Below are positions 36,261-46,799 of a stretch of 64,000 nt of DNA, piece by piece. The notes under the pieces are model-generated. The model ran no database searches and was not told where the DNA came from. It saw only the letters and a program-made list of their open reading frames with translations. How positions within the stretch are numbered: the stretch's first letter is position 1; each line of letters begins with the position of its first letter. A program made the translations under genes and the position numbers. The stretch comes from Gambelia wislizenii (Eukaryota > Chordata > Lepidosauria > Squamata > Crotaphytidae): assembly GCA_030847615.1 (NCBI GenBank), contig JAUMIR010000004.1, forward strand, positions 234,105,001-234,169,000. Direction: 5' to 3'.

Positions 36261-36330
36261 TTACTTTAAGGGTTTCTTCTTCCTGTTGAAGTTGTCCAGG
36301 TATTTGTGGATTTCAATAGCTTCTCTGTGC
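36261..36330 (-). pseudogene. Penelope-like ORF, C-terminal end only
   Basis: About 22 codons are left: REAIEIHKYLDNFNRKKKP, then LK and stop. An R-E-A-I-E-I-x-K ... N-F-N-R/K pattern near the C-terminus is what I recall from tetrapod Penelope-like elements, whose protein joins a telomerase-like reverse transcriptase to a GIY-YIG nuclease. The fragment is too short for certainty. It abuts the inverted terminal unit on its 5' side. Confidence 0.5.
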
Positions 36331-36480
36331 ACACCTCTACACAACCATTCTCTGAAAATGCCAGCCACAGATACAGGCAAAACATCAGGAAAAAACTCTT
36401 CCAGAACATGGCCTCACAGTCCAGAACTCCCCCCCCCCAAAAAAAAACCTATGGTAGCATGAACTTTTGTAAACTTACAT

Positions 36481-36520
36481 CTGAGGAAGTAGACCAAGTC
36501 TAAGAAAGCTTATGCTACAA
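36481..36520 (+). ncRNA. Hammerhead-ribozyme-like core (type B)
   Basis: CTGAGGA at 36481-36487 is followed by a stem II hairpin TAGAC-CAA-GTCTA (36490-36502) and GAAA at 36504-36507. A small stem III AGC-TTAT-GCT precedes a candidate cleavage site after A36517. The order CTGANGA, hairpin, GAAA, short stem III and NUH is the hammerhead layout. Extra unpaired bases at the foot of stem II and a weak stem I argue that this copy may be inactive. Confidence 0.4.
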
Positions 36521-36580
36521 GTTCTTTCTCTGTTAGTCTCAAAGATGCTACAAGATCCTTTGCAACCAATCACCTATAAT

Positions 36581-38036
36581 GGAGATCTCTATTTGGACTA
36601 ATTTTTAATAGAAGGAATACAACTAAATTAATGAAGAGGATTAACTTTATCTTGCTGTATTTAGAAATAAGCAAAAACATTGAATAATGAATTTATATTA
36701 AGCAAACGTACAAAGCAATGTTAGTTTAAAACTCAGAGTGAAACTAATATTTAATAAAGATGATGTAGTCGTCATGCGTAACGTTTGAAGAAAAATGGAG
36801 GAAGCAGAGCCTTTAAGCATTTTAGGCACAAACAGAAGTGAATCTTTACCAACATGCTATAGCATTTGATAGAGTCATACAGAAATACTTATTTAAGATA
36901 ATTTAATCTTGGAGTAACTTCTAAAAAAACCCCAATACAATATTGAACAACATTCTAGATACAGAGCCAAAATTACCATAGGCAGAAAGAATGACCCTGT
37001 AAATCATTGCCTGAATGACCTCCAGGTCTCCATCAAAGCTACTAAACCTCTTCTTCTTTAGCTGTCTGGTGTCTCTGAGGAGCAGGACTTGGAACATTAA
37101 ATGTTAAATGGCTGTGTAAGGGTGGTTGGGAAGGAAGCAACTGAGTAGCAGGGCCTGCCTCCCATCCTCACTGCAAAAAGAAAGAAGAGGAGAAATGATG
37201 GCCTTGTTCCACTTCCTCTGTCCTTGGAGAACTGCAGCAGAGATGGGAGGCAGTCCCTGTTATTTCAGTCACTTCCTGCCTCCCCCTCCCCTTTCACTGC
37301 CATTTAATGGCTGTAGCAGCACCCACTGGGGAATGATGGAGGTGTGCGAGAGAGAGAGGGGGGGAGGGGAGGTATGGAGTTTCACAAACAGAACATTAAG
37401 CTCTGTGCACATGATGTAGAATCTCAACCTAAGTCTTCCTATAGTCTGAAGTCTGTTTCTGCTGCTGATTGCCAATTATTAGTACTGCCCACCATATCTG
37501 GGCTGGCATCTGGTTGGTTAGTTCCAACTAGAGTAGACCCATTTAATCAATTGTTGAATGGTGAGCCAATATATAGAAAAATCAAAATGGATTCAATGGG
37601 TCTACTTTAGTCAGGATTGAAGAGGATTTGGGTCATTGTCTGCCCATATGTGTCTAGCTGAACCCAGGGCCAGTCCAAAACATTTTGCTGCTAAAGCAAA
37701 GGAAAGGATGGGAAACCATCCAATTCAATGTACAGATGCTGACCACAGGGACAACAGAGGGCAGAGCTGCATGTGCCATGGGGCCTGACCTGTATTTCCT
37801 AAGCTGGCCTGTGTTCCTCTGATCTAGTAGGAGATGCTGGCCCATCACTAGCATTAATGTGAGGTTTAACTGCTATTGGGCCCCAGAGCAAAGTGTGCCA
37901 TTGAATTTGGAGCATCACAAAAAGGTGGCAGTCTATTTGTGATTAATTTATTATTACTGAATTCTTCCCATTGAGGAAGAGGAGAAAGGTGCTTGTGGCC
38001 TCAGGCACAAAAATAACTTATTGGTCTTGAGTAGAT
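36581..38036. other. Unannotated spacer
   Basis: No exon or nameable repeat was seen. Short open frames near 37126-37419 lack any recognisable motif. Confidence 0.5.
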
Positions 38037-38277
38037 CCAGTGTGGTATATTGCTCTGAGTGCTGGACTATGACTCTGGCTGGAGACCAAGCTTTAAATCC
38101 CCACCCTGCCCTGGAAACCCACTGGGCAACTTTAGGAAAATCACACAATCTCAGCCTCAAGGGGAGGCAAAGGCACCCCCCCCCCGCGAATAAATCTTGC
38201 CAAGAAAACCCCATGATAGGTTCACCTTGGGGTTGCCATAAGCTGGAAATGATATGAAGGCACACAATAACAATAAA
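38037..38277 (+). repeat. MIR-like squamate SINE, copy 3
   Basis: This is the opposite orientation to copies 1 and 2. It has GAGTGCTGGACTATGACTC, GAAACCCACTGGGCAACTT, CTCAGCCTCAAGGGGAGG and GCCATAAGCTGGAAATG, ending in CACACAATAAC. A C-run (38177-38185) has expanded inside it. Confidence 0.85.
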
Positions 38278-40119
38278 ACTATGGGGGGGGGGACTTCTCT
38301 ATTTCAGCCAGAAAAATGCCTCTTGCCATTGTTTCCCACCCTCCAACCCTGGCCACCTGAGGCAGCTGCCACACTCTAATGTTAGTTTCAGTGCAAGCCA
38401 GTAGATCAAAGCAGGGCGATTGACATGTCTTGGATAACACTTCTGCTGGATCCTGTAATTATTGAAGCTGCAAGATTTCAGTCCTAATCCTTAAACTCCT
38501 GCAGCAGTACATTAGTTCCTGAGTTGGAGGGCATTAACAATTATTTCATCACAGTGTTAAAAAGCACAATAGCATGTTGATATTACAGGTACACTAGTAT
38601 AAACGTTAAGGTTTACTTTTTTTTTTGCCATTTAGAGGTATGTATGTTTTTCAAATGTAATGAAACAGTTCTTACTAGTGCTTAATAATGATAATCAGTT
38701 TCAGCAGTATGTATTTTAAAAGATGTATTCATCTTATTTACATGTCTCTACAAATATTGAGTTACCTAAGTAAGAAACCCAACTTTTTGGTATTAATAAA
38801 AACTTAACAGTACATTGCACTTCCAATGGTCAATGAAATAATAAAGATATGGGAATAAAATCCTTTCTCAGCTCTGGGGAACTCACTGATGAAATAATCT
38901 GCAAATAAGATTAAAAGATTTCAGTACCACTAAGATTGCCTCTCATGACCTTAAATGTCATCCAAGTCAGATTTAATATGAGACACTGTATTTTTTCTTT
39001 TATTAATCAGTCTTGTACAGTATAAGTATTGTATTGTATCATGATTCTGTACAAATGTTGTTGTTTGTGAATAAAATTTCTCTGTGTAAAGTGCTTTATT
39101 TTTCCATGCTAGAGGCAGGGTCTAAGCTATAAAATAATAAATGCTCTATGGGAGGAGACTCATGAGAGTAGATGGCTCTTTAATCCGACACACAAAAGCA
39201 TAATAGGATGCAGCAGCTAGAAATCTGTTGCCAGACAAATTCATACTACAGAGAAAACACACAGTCTTAATAATGAGAATAATGAAACCCAGGAGCAACC
39301 TTCGGTGTCTGTGATTCCCACAGCATTCAAGGGCCAAAAATTGCACTTCTTGTCTCATGAGCAATCATGCTGAATTTACAGTTAAAAGATGAGTCTTGGA
39401 AAGGTGGCCAAAACCTTTAAAATAAGATTTCCTGGAAACACTAGGAATTACAATAAGTTCCTCCCCCACCCCCGGACTGTATTAATTCAGACCATATGGT
39501 CATAATAGTATAGAACTAAATTTTGGAGTGTGTTGTCTTTGTATATTCATGGGTCTACCTATACATGGATAAATAGGGGCTGGGATGCAGAACTGATTTT
39601 TACAACAAAAGTATTATGCAAGTGAAAGGAGCTGAGACCTTCCTTCCCCACTTTACTTTCCATTCTCTGTTGCTATAGACACTTTCTTTCATCTGACTCA
39701 AGTTTGAGAGGCAGGCTGGGCTGGGGAGAGGAATGCTTGAAGTGGCAGAACCTGGTGAGGTGAGGTGTAGTAAGGGTGGAAGGGTTCAGTTCCCATCATC
39801 TACTCACATCTTTTGTTGTAAACATTACAGGCTACTCTTGCTTATATGCATCAGAACATGAGGGATGTTTGTAATATGCCAGGCTTGGCCTTGAAACCTT
39901 TGGGTTTTCAAACCTGGGAACCAATGTTGCTCCTCTAGCTCTTGCCCTAAGTGTACTATGGGATTAATTTATAGCGCCTGATTTATAAGCAAAGTGCTCA
40001 AAAACTTCCTTGTTCATCTTCAGTGAGATTTCACATTTTGTCAACTGAGGCTGAAGGTAGACCAAAGGTTCATCCAAGTCCAGCCTTCCATCCTCTGGAC
40101 CATAATGATTACCTGTTAG
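38278..40119. other. Unannotated spacer
   Basis: No gene or nameable repeat was recognised in 1.8 kb. It is AT-rich with no open frame of note. Confidence 0.5.
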
Positions 40120-40342
40120 TGAAGTTGAAAGCTTTCACAGCCAGCATCCCTAGGTTATTTGTGGGGGGGTTTTCCGGGCTGTGAGGCCATGTTCTAGAAG
40201 AGTTTATTCCTGACATTTCGCCTGCATCTGTGGCTGGCATCTTCAGAGAAAGATGCCAGCTACAGATGCAGGTGAAACATCAGGAATAAACTCTTCTAGA
40301 ACACGGCCTCACACCCTGGAAAAAACCCACAAAAAACCTATT
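40120..40342. mobile_element. Penelope-like terminal repeats joined head to head (palindrome)
   Basis: Two inverted copies of one unit meet at about 40248. The left arm has GGGCTGTGAGGCCATGTTCTAGAAGAG (27 bases at 40177-40203; key parts only) and the right arm mirrors it at 40277-40312. This is the same pair as at 35.9-36.4 kb but with the coding interior missing, so two termini are fused directly. The left unit retains a complete hammerhead-like core on the minus strand (40208-40246). Confidence 0.7.
40208..40246 (-). ncRNA. Hammerhead-ribozyme-like core (type A)
   Basis: Minus strand: CTGAAGA (40246-40240), one extra T, stem II GCCAGC with loop CACAGAT and GCAGGC (five of six pairs), GAAA (40219-40216), then TGTC followed by AGGA. 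Penelope-like elements are known to carry hammerheads with almost no stem III, and GAAA-NGTC fits that form. The extra T at the foot of stem II and a short stem I leave activity uncertain. Confidence 0.5.
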
Positions 40343-40361
40343 ACTTGTTAGCTTTACCTAG

Positions 40362-40870
40362 GGGCTTGTCTAGATTTGCCAGAATAGGCTGGCTTCTGGA
40401 TCTGGCCTATTTCCACCCCTCTCACCTGGATGAAAGAACATGAAGTCTGCATGCCCACACCAGCTGGTATCGGTGGGCAGCTCCCCCACTGTCATGCATC
40501 GCTCCCTCTCAAACCAGGAAGGAGGCCCTCAGCATGTAATCAACACTGGTCACATGCAGGGGCCATGACCACATGCTGGGGCTGCAGAGTGACTCCAGCA
40601 GCGGTGGTGATCTCCGGCTGGCCACACAGGCTGCTGTGCAGGTATGGATCCTGCATTTCCACCCTGGCTCAATCCACATTATCCTGAATGAAGTGGGTTT
40701 TCCTGGGTGTTTTTAAAAAGCATTTCAAATAGGTTTACTCCAGCTTTGCCTTGGGTGTTGTCAGGACTGCCCAGGGGACAAATGGGCAAGAGCCCTGCAT
40801 CATTTGGACTGCAGGGCTCCAAGATCGGGGGGGGGGGGAGCTGGGGTAAATAGCCCATCTAGACAAGCCC
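40362..40870. mobile_element. PIF/Harbinger-like MITE (family A, copy A3)
   Basis: Ends are GGGCTTGTCTAGAT and, from the right, GGGCTTGTCTAGATGGGC. The direct repeat TAG flanks it (40359-40361, 40871-40873). It is homologous to copy A1: both have CAGGGGCC near the middle, TGCATCATTTGGACTGCAGG or its variant near the right end, and GGCTCCAAGAT. No coding capacity. Confidence 0.75.
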
Positions 40871-41069
40871 TAGGTTAAAGAAAACATATTTTTATTGTTG
40901 GAATGGGGGCTAAATATTTCTCTTGACCACAGCATAGGAAGGTATATCATGCAAAAGAGATAGATTGGTCCCACAGATGTTTAGGTATTGATAGTATGCC
41001 TCAATTTTGAACAGGACAGCCAAGTATGAGATGTAATACCGCTTCAAATATGGCTTAGGTCCAAACCAT
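40871..41069. other. Unannotated spacer
   Basis: Nothing was recognised. Confidence 0.4.
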
Positions 41070-41527
41070 TTGAAAGACCATATCTCCCAATACGAACCTG
41101 CCAGAATTTTAAGATCATCAGGGAAGGCTTTATCTTGGTCCCACCATCATCACAGGCTTGTTTGGTGAGGACACGAGAGAGATCCTTCTCAGTGGCTGCT
41201 CCCACTTTCTGGAACTCTCTTCCATGGGAGGCTAAGAGGGCTCCCTCCCTGCTTTCCTTTCGCCAGCAGGCAAAGAAGTTTTTATGCAAGCAGGCTTTTA
41301 ACTCATAACTGTACCCACAGTGGCGTTTTATTGGGGTGTTTTTTTTTGTTTTTTGTTTATTTACTTTTATATTTTTTATGTAATTTTAAATTGTCATGAT
41401 TTTAATTGTTTTTAACTTTTAATTGTCATATTTTAAATTGTATGTTGTATTTAATGTTTTGTGAGCCGCCTTGGGTCCCATTCTAGGAGAAAGGCGGCAT
41501 ATCAATCAATCAATCAATCAATCAAAT
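41070..41527 (+). mobile_element. L2-like LINE 3' end with (CAAT)n tail
   Basis: One frame reads VRTREILLSVAAPTFWNSLP, then WEAKRAPSLLSFRQQAKKFL and CKQAFNS before a stop. This matches the C-terminal end of L2-type reverse transcriptases. The 3' UTR has GTGAGCCGCCTTGGGTCCC and GGAGAAAGGCGGCATATC, then a CAAT tandem tail (41502-41525). Antisense relatives are at 43880 and 56390. Confidence 0.7.
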
Positions 41528-42091
41528 AATTCAAATAGATGTTTTATCCCATTATTGTTATGTTTTTGTTGCTCTTTTGTATGTGAAAAAAAATAATTAA
41601 ATAGCCTAAGTAGCATGTCTCAAAGCCATCCATCTCCGTAAATCATATTGCAACAGAATGATCCTATTGAAACAAGCTTGCCTGGGACAAGGAAAGCAGT
41701 GTTGGCAAATTGTTCCTTGGCCACTCTGTGAAGAAACCATTGCAGTCTGCTTCATGGGGGAATGACAAATGTCTCTGTTTTAGGTTCTGCTCCCAGTCCA
41801 GGCAGCACTTCTGTTCTGAGTGGATTAATGGTTGTCTGGTTGTAGGGTGCTCCTTTTGGCTACCTGGCCTTCCCCCCCGCCAGCAGCCCAGCTTGCCAAG
41901 CTGGCTGCACTTCCTGCTTCTGCCATCTTCCTTCCTACGTCTTCCTCCCCCATGGGCTTCTCTCAAGTCTTATGTCACTATTGCTGCCAGCCGCACCTTC
42001 CCTTCACCATTTTTGCTCCTTGGCAAGGCTGCTCATGGCTCCTTACAAGAATGCTCTGCTGGCCTTGTCTCTCACCTCTTCAACACATAGT
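41528..42091. other. Unannotated spacer
   Basis: There is no nameable repeat. Open frames at 41710-42090 have no recognised domain. Confidence 0.5.
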
Positions 42092-43326
42092 GGACTTTTT
42101 CGGACAAGTGAAATTTAGTGGAACAACATCATTAAAGTATCATTACATATCACCAGTTTCGTACAACATCTCCACATTTCCGTTATCATTCTATTTCTGT
42201 TGCGCGTAACTCCATCATATTTTATTAACGCTGGACGGTCGTTAATAAAACTTTATTACGTGGCTGCAATGATATATAATTGTGTCCAAAACAGATTGTG
42301 ATACCAGTGTTATATTTTATCGTCCCGTTTGCCCTTACTCTCCTCCCTCTGCTGACGAAAGCATTCATCCGGATGTTGCCTTTTTGTCACGCCTACTTTT
42401 CAAAAAGTGGCGCGACCAATATGGCGAACTAGAACCGAGGTACACGTCTGATTTTTCTCTTTGCCAGTAGTTATGTTACTTTTCGTTATTTTTTTGCTGC
42501 TAAATTTAGTTTCCCTGCTCCATTTTTAACCCACATGTCATTTAACCCAAATTTTTAACCCACATGTTATTGTCCCACTTTGTAAGCACCTCCTCATTCC
42601 ACCATCCTGCCCTTTTACGTGGGCGCACCCACCAATGTCGAGGTGCAGGTGTGGTCCCCAACCATGCAAGAACATCTGTCACAGAGGATGCTCTCACACG
42701 TCTACGAAGTTGTCTCCCAATTGACACCTTCCTCTTTTTTGATGTCAGGGAACAGAACACATGTATAATGGATTGCAGCCAAGTTTTCCCCCGTCCCTCC
42801 ATGTCATAAAAAGACACAGAAATGTTTGCAAAAAAAAAAAACATAACGGGGTGCAAAAAAGGGCTAGATCATGAGAAATAGAGAGTTCGGTAGCCATCGT
42901 ATCACGTTAAAACATCACTGTGCCTTCAAATCCCATGAAGCACTAGTACCGACATGATAAGAGAAGGCCCTCCCCTCAGGAAGAATGGAGGTACGTGTTA
43001 TCACGAGAAAATATAGTCCAGCCAAGGAAGGATCAAGGAAAATGGAGAATGGTGCACAGGAGATGTTACTGTGTGTGCTCCTGTCCCCTTCTCACGGCGC
43101 TGCAACGCAAATGTATCCTTTCCGAAAGGAGTTATCGTGAAAAGGTAAGTTTAAAATTGTTATTTGTAGCGTAACAGGAACAGAATATTATGGTGTTCAA
43201 AAAGAAAATGCCGTTACTGTTACGCAAAAACGGCACGTCTGAACGCTGTTGAGACTGTTGTGCAACAACTACGTGAATACTTGTTCTATTACTTCCGCGG
43301 TATAAATCTTTCATCCGAAGAAGTCC
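42092..43326 (-). mobile_element. PIF/Harbinger element with transposase remnant (1235 bp)
   Basis: Terminal repeats are GGACTTTTTCGGACAAGTGA and, from the right, GGACTTCTTCGGATGAAAGA. The direct repeat AGT flanks it (42089-42091, 43327-43329). The minus strand has an 87-codon frame from ATG at 42802 with RHWWVRPRK, then GWWNEEVLTKWDNN. This resembles the N-terminal conserved block of Harbinger transposases. The DDE catalytic part is absent, so this is an internally deleted copy. It shares its terminus with the palindromic MITE at 50991-51319. Confidence 0.75.
42542..42802 (-). pseudogene. Harbinger-type transposase, N-terminal fragment
   Basis: The fragment begins MEGRGKTWLQSIIHVF and has a basic stretch (KKRKVSIGRQLRRRVR), then APRHWWVRPRKRAGWWNEEV and TKWDNNMWVKNLG before a stop. 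Harbinger transposases start with a conserved W-V-R-P motif followed by a W-rich block before the DDE domain. About 300 further residues are missing. Just after the stop on the minus strand the motif TGGGTTAAAAAT repeats within 30 bases, marking the deletion or slippage that ended the frame. Function is lost. Confidence 0.6.
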
Positions 43327-43530
43327 AGTGAGTCCCAAAAAATCCCCCACACTGTAACATTCAAAATTAATATGTACACAGCACTCCTTACAGTAAAAAT
43401 ATAACAGTATTCCATGATATTAATTTAGATTTTGAAGCAGTAGCTCCTTCTAACAAATTACAGCCAACACCACTGCTTTGGATACTGCTATTTCTGTTGA
43501 TGTTATCTAGAATTGCTTTTGCCTTTTAAG
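43327..43530. other. Unannotated spacer
   Basis: Nothing was recognised. Confidence 0.4.
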
Positions 43531-43753
43531 TGGCTGCTGGCACACTGAAGAACTAATGCATTTTGACGCTGCTTTAACTGCCATGGCTCAATGGTATGGA
43601 ATTCTGGGATTTGTACTTCTGTGAGATATTTAGCCTTCTCTGTCAGAGAACTCTGGTGCCACAACAAATTACAAATCCCAGGATTCCATAGGATGGAGCC
43701 ATGGCAGTTAAAGTGGTGTTAAGATTCATTATTTCTGCAGTGTGGCAGCAGCC
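43531..43753. mobile_element. hAT-like foldback MITE
   Basis: The ends are strongly inverted: GCTGCTGGCACACTGAAGAA on the left and GCTGCTGCCACACTGCAGAA from the right. A second inner pair, TTTAACTGCCATGGCTC, is mirrored by GAGCCATGGCAGTTAAA, and GGAATTCTGGGATTTGTA is mirrored by ACAAATCCCAGGATTCC. An 8-bp duplication was not resolved. A half copy lies at 53752-53925. Confidence 0.65.
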
Positions 43754-43879
43754 TTGGAAGAGTTACACAGCCTTGGTTCTTCATATGATTTTGTTTTTAG
43801 GCTTAGGAATAGTATTGCTTTACCATGTCCATTATGTAACCCCTCTAAGGAGTAGCCAAATAACTGGTATAACTTGCTT

Positions 43880-44490
43880 CTTTTTCATCCTGGAAATCAT
43901 CATCATCACCCTGCTCTTTCCCCAATTTGAGACTCAAGACAGTTTACAGACAGTTTAAAAATCACTTAAATACAAAATCCAAAATCACTTAAATACAAAA
44001 TACACAGCATACAAAAGTTAAAAACTTACACACACAAATTAGCGATCATAAAATAAAAACCAGTTAAAAACATAAACTGTTGAAAAACAACTACAAAAAG
44101 TCCAGTATACTATATAGTCCCCTCCCCCCTAAAAATATCATATCTCAAAGGTCTGCTGGAATAAAAAGGTTTTTACCTGCTTGTGGAAAGTTAGCAAGGA
44201 GGATACCAGTCTAGCCTCTCTGGGAAGTGAGTTCCAGGGCCTGGGAGCAGTCACTGAGACTGCCTCAAAAAAACAGGCAGTTTTTTGTACAGTATCTTGC
44301 AAATACTGTAACATGGATCTGAACTGTATAGGGCTTATAGGACATTGGCAGCATTTTGAACTGTGCCAGAAATGGACAGGCGGCTAGTAGACATGTTGCA
44401 TCCTGGGAATTGTGTGTTCCCTGATGCCAGCCCCAGTCAACAATCTGGCTGCAGCTCTTTGGAACCGCTGACATTTTGGAACACTCCCCA
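43880..44490 (-). mobile_element. L2-like LINE 3' region, antisense, decayed
   Basis: The plus strand has TTTCCCCAATTTGAGACTCAAG, then AAAAAGGTTTTTACCTGCTTG and TCTAGCCTCTCTGGGAAGTG. These are antisense of the L2 3' UTR and C-terminal segment seen forward at 41070. Further sequence to 44490 continues in the same style (antisense 3' ORF region). Confidence 0.5.
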
Positions 44491-44613
44491 AAGTTAGAAT
44501 AGGTTAGATTAAACTGAATTATATGAAAGACTCTTACTGTGGGCCTTTAATAAAGACGTGGCTCAGCTGAACCCCAATTAAACTTGACCTACTTTAATGA
44601 AATGGGGAAAATA

Positions 44614-44835
44614 CAACCTGTCCTCCATACCCATGGATTCTGCAGCCATGGATTCCACCATCCACAGCTTGAACATATCCCCCCCCCCAAAAAACCCCTA
44701 ATAGCAAATCTTGATTTTGCTGTTTTACATAAGGGGCACCATTTAACTCATCCATTGTATATAATGATCTGGGGGTGGGGCCGGGGTGGTGGTGGTGGCT
44801 GGAACCAAACCCCAGCAGATACCAAGGGCCCATTG
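44614..44835. mobile_element. Tigger/pogo-like MITE
   Basis: It starts CAACCTGTCCTCCATACCC and ends, from the right, CAATGGGCCCTTGGTATC, with TA at both borders (44612-44613, 44836-44837). Internal GGAACCAAACCCCAGCAGAT matches the element at 5595. Confidence 0.75.
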
Positions 44836-45330
44836 TACACTATATTTATAGTGTCAATGGTATACCCTGTTTTATAATGAATGTCTTTTGCATTTGTGTA
44901 TAGGATCTGGACAGGATTCATGAACAGTTTTAGAAGTGATACTGACAGGAGGAAAATCTTTAGAAACTGGAATTCAAGAATGTGACCAGCAAAATTGTAA
45001 GCCTTTTTCATTGTTGCTTTTGTTGTTGAGCAAGAATAATTTAATACGAACTCATCTCACCTAAAGCCAAAACTCAAGCCATGCATGGACAAGGACAGAG
45101 TTTATCATTATGTTGCAAATATTCCCAGAATTATTAAAAATTATAATGTCTTCAGAGAAAAATCATGATGAATAATAAGTGGTGATAACAATTTCAAGAA
45201 AATTTGTCTGAAAAAGAATCTGGAAAAGTGATGACAATTTTAAACTCCTTTTAAGAGATACCCCCCCAAATTATAGTACAGATGAGAGAAGGGTAAGTCC
45301 ATAATTATGCCAGGGTGTTAAGTTATTACG
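44836..45330. other. Unannotated spacer
   Basis: Nothing was recognised. Confidence 0.5.
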
Positions 45331-45547
45331 GTTGTTTTGTGCCTTCAAGTCATTCCCAGCCTAGGATAACTCTAAGGCGAATCTATCTTGGGTTTTTTTT
45401 TGGACAAGATTTGTTCAAAGGGGGGGGGGTTGCCATTGCCCTCCTTTGAGGCTGAGAGAGTGTGACTTGCCCAAGGTTACCCTGTGGGTTTCCATGACTG
45501 AGTGGGGATTTGAATCCTGGTCTCCAGAGTACTAGTCCAACACCAAA
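45331..45547 (-). repeat. MIR-like squamate SINE, copy 4
   Basis: The plus strand has TTTTGTGCCTTCAAGTC, CTCTAAGGCGAATCTATC, GAGGCTGAGAGAGTGTGACT, TTGCCCAAGGTTACCC and GAATCCTGGTCTCCAGAG. It is interrupted by G and T homopolymer growth (45390-45430). Confidence 0.88.
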
Positions 45548-45689
45548 AGGAATTATGGGAGCTGCAAAAAAGCGGCACCTGAAGCACGGAGGAAGCATGG
45601 GAGAAGGTCGGGAGGAGGATGGCATTGTCCAAAATGGAGCACTGTAAGTGGGACAGTACTGTTCTTCTCCTGACCTCCTCAGAGTCCCC

Positions 45690-45815
45690 CCCCCCGTTTG
45701 AAAAAGTTCATGGTCTCTAAAATGCACACCAGACACCAGTCTGACTGCTGCATTTTGCACTAGCTGCAGCTTCCAAACACTTTTCAAGGACAGCCCCATG
45801 CCCTTGCCCCCCATT
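45690..45815 (-). mobile_element. L2 LINE fragment, antisense
   Basis: On the minus strand it encodes WKLQLVQNAAVRLVSGVHFR, matching the L2 motif KLQLVQNMAARLVSG at 28340. Only this segment of the reverse transcriptase C-terminal region is present. Confidence 0.65.
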
Positions 45816-46799
45816 ATAGTAGTCTAATTGCTGCAATCTATCCTATGCACATTTTCCTTGCAGTGAGCTCCACTGAACACATGGAGGGCACTTCTATGTA
45901 CTTCCATGTACTTCTATTGTGATTCTAATGGTCTTCCTATTTTTAAGGCTGTTGCAATGAAAATGGATGCTCTCCCCCTGCAAGTAGGCAACATTAATAA
46001 CAACCTGTCTGCTAATGTCAAACCCCTCCCCCCCAAACCCCCCAGTGGTGCCTAAAAGATTATCCTTTTTTCAAGCTTTTGGAAAATTACTGACTATGTG
46101 CATATGTTCTCATGTAGATATGTCTGCACATTCTCCTGCCTTTCACAGATTGAAAATAACTTAATTTTCTTCCTGCTACTCCCCGTCTCCACAACAAGAG
46201 CCTCACACAGAGTCTGTTAAAATCTAGAGTGCCTAAATTCACTTTGATCCTATTTTAGCTCTATAAATCCTCTCAGAGGTGCCAAGACTACTCTGTCTGT
46301 GCTCCTTCTCCTCACTTGCCCCCACTGGACTTGAACAATATGTGTGGGGTCATCATCCCATCTCCTCTTCAGAAGAAACTCCAACCCCCCCAAAGTAAAA
46401 CTTCTTTATTACCATATGCAGCTCCCCAAGGTTACATTTAGCTGCTTGAGGTTTCATTGCACTGCTTCTCACTTGGCTACATCTTTTGTCCTACGTAGCA
46501 GCAGATCCAGATGCTAGCTACAACCTGGGTACCTTGGTTTACTTTCTTCATTTTCTGGCAACCAATGGTTTCATCTCCTTCCACCAGATCCTTGTAGGGC
46601 TTTCCTAAAGAGCCACTTTTCCTAACCTGGTAACATCCAGAGGTGTGTTGTTACATCATGATGACACCAGGCTGAGGAAGGCTGATTTCAAGCCAATAAA
46701 TTAAGATGTAAGTGTGGCTGTCAGGATATGCCTAGTCAATACCTCTCTCATTTCTTCAGTTCTCTTACTCATCTATGAGAACAATACATTGATAGCATA
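45816..46799. other. Unannotated spacer
   Basis: There is no exon or nameable repeat. Confidence 0.5.

Larger units (their letters stand above)
35811..36580 (-). mobile_element. Penelope-like element remnant with mirrored type A and type B termini
   Basis: The order on the plus strand is: type B unit reversed (35811-35900), type A unit reversed (35903-36028), unique interior, type A unit forward (36336-36440), type B unit forward (36470-36568). On the minus strand the interior ends a reading frame with REAIEIHKYLDNFNRKKKP followed by LK and a TAA stop at 36263-36261. This resembles the C-terminal end of the GIY-YIG endonuclease of Penelope-like elements. A 3' UTR and the type A unit follow. 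Inverted terminal copies flanking a 5'-truncated ORF are a known Penelope configuration. All copies are decayed. Confidence 0.6.

Noticed and set aside
38037..38110. tRNA gene
   Set aside because: The tRNA-like part belongs to a SINE that recurs four times. No complete cloverleaf with paired acceptor stem can be drawn.
41710..42209. Two overlapping 125-126 codon plus-strand frames
   Set aside because: They overlap in different frames with no domain, and the second runs across the Harbinger element border.
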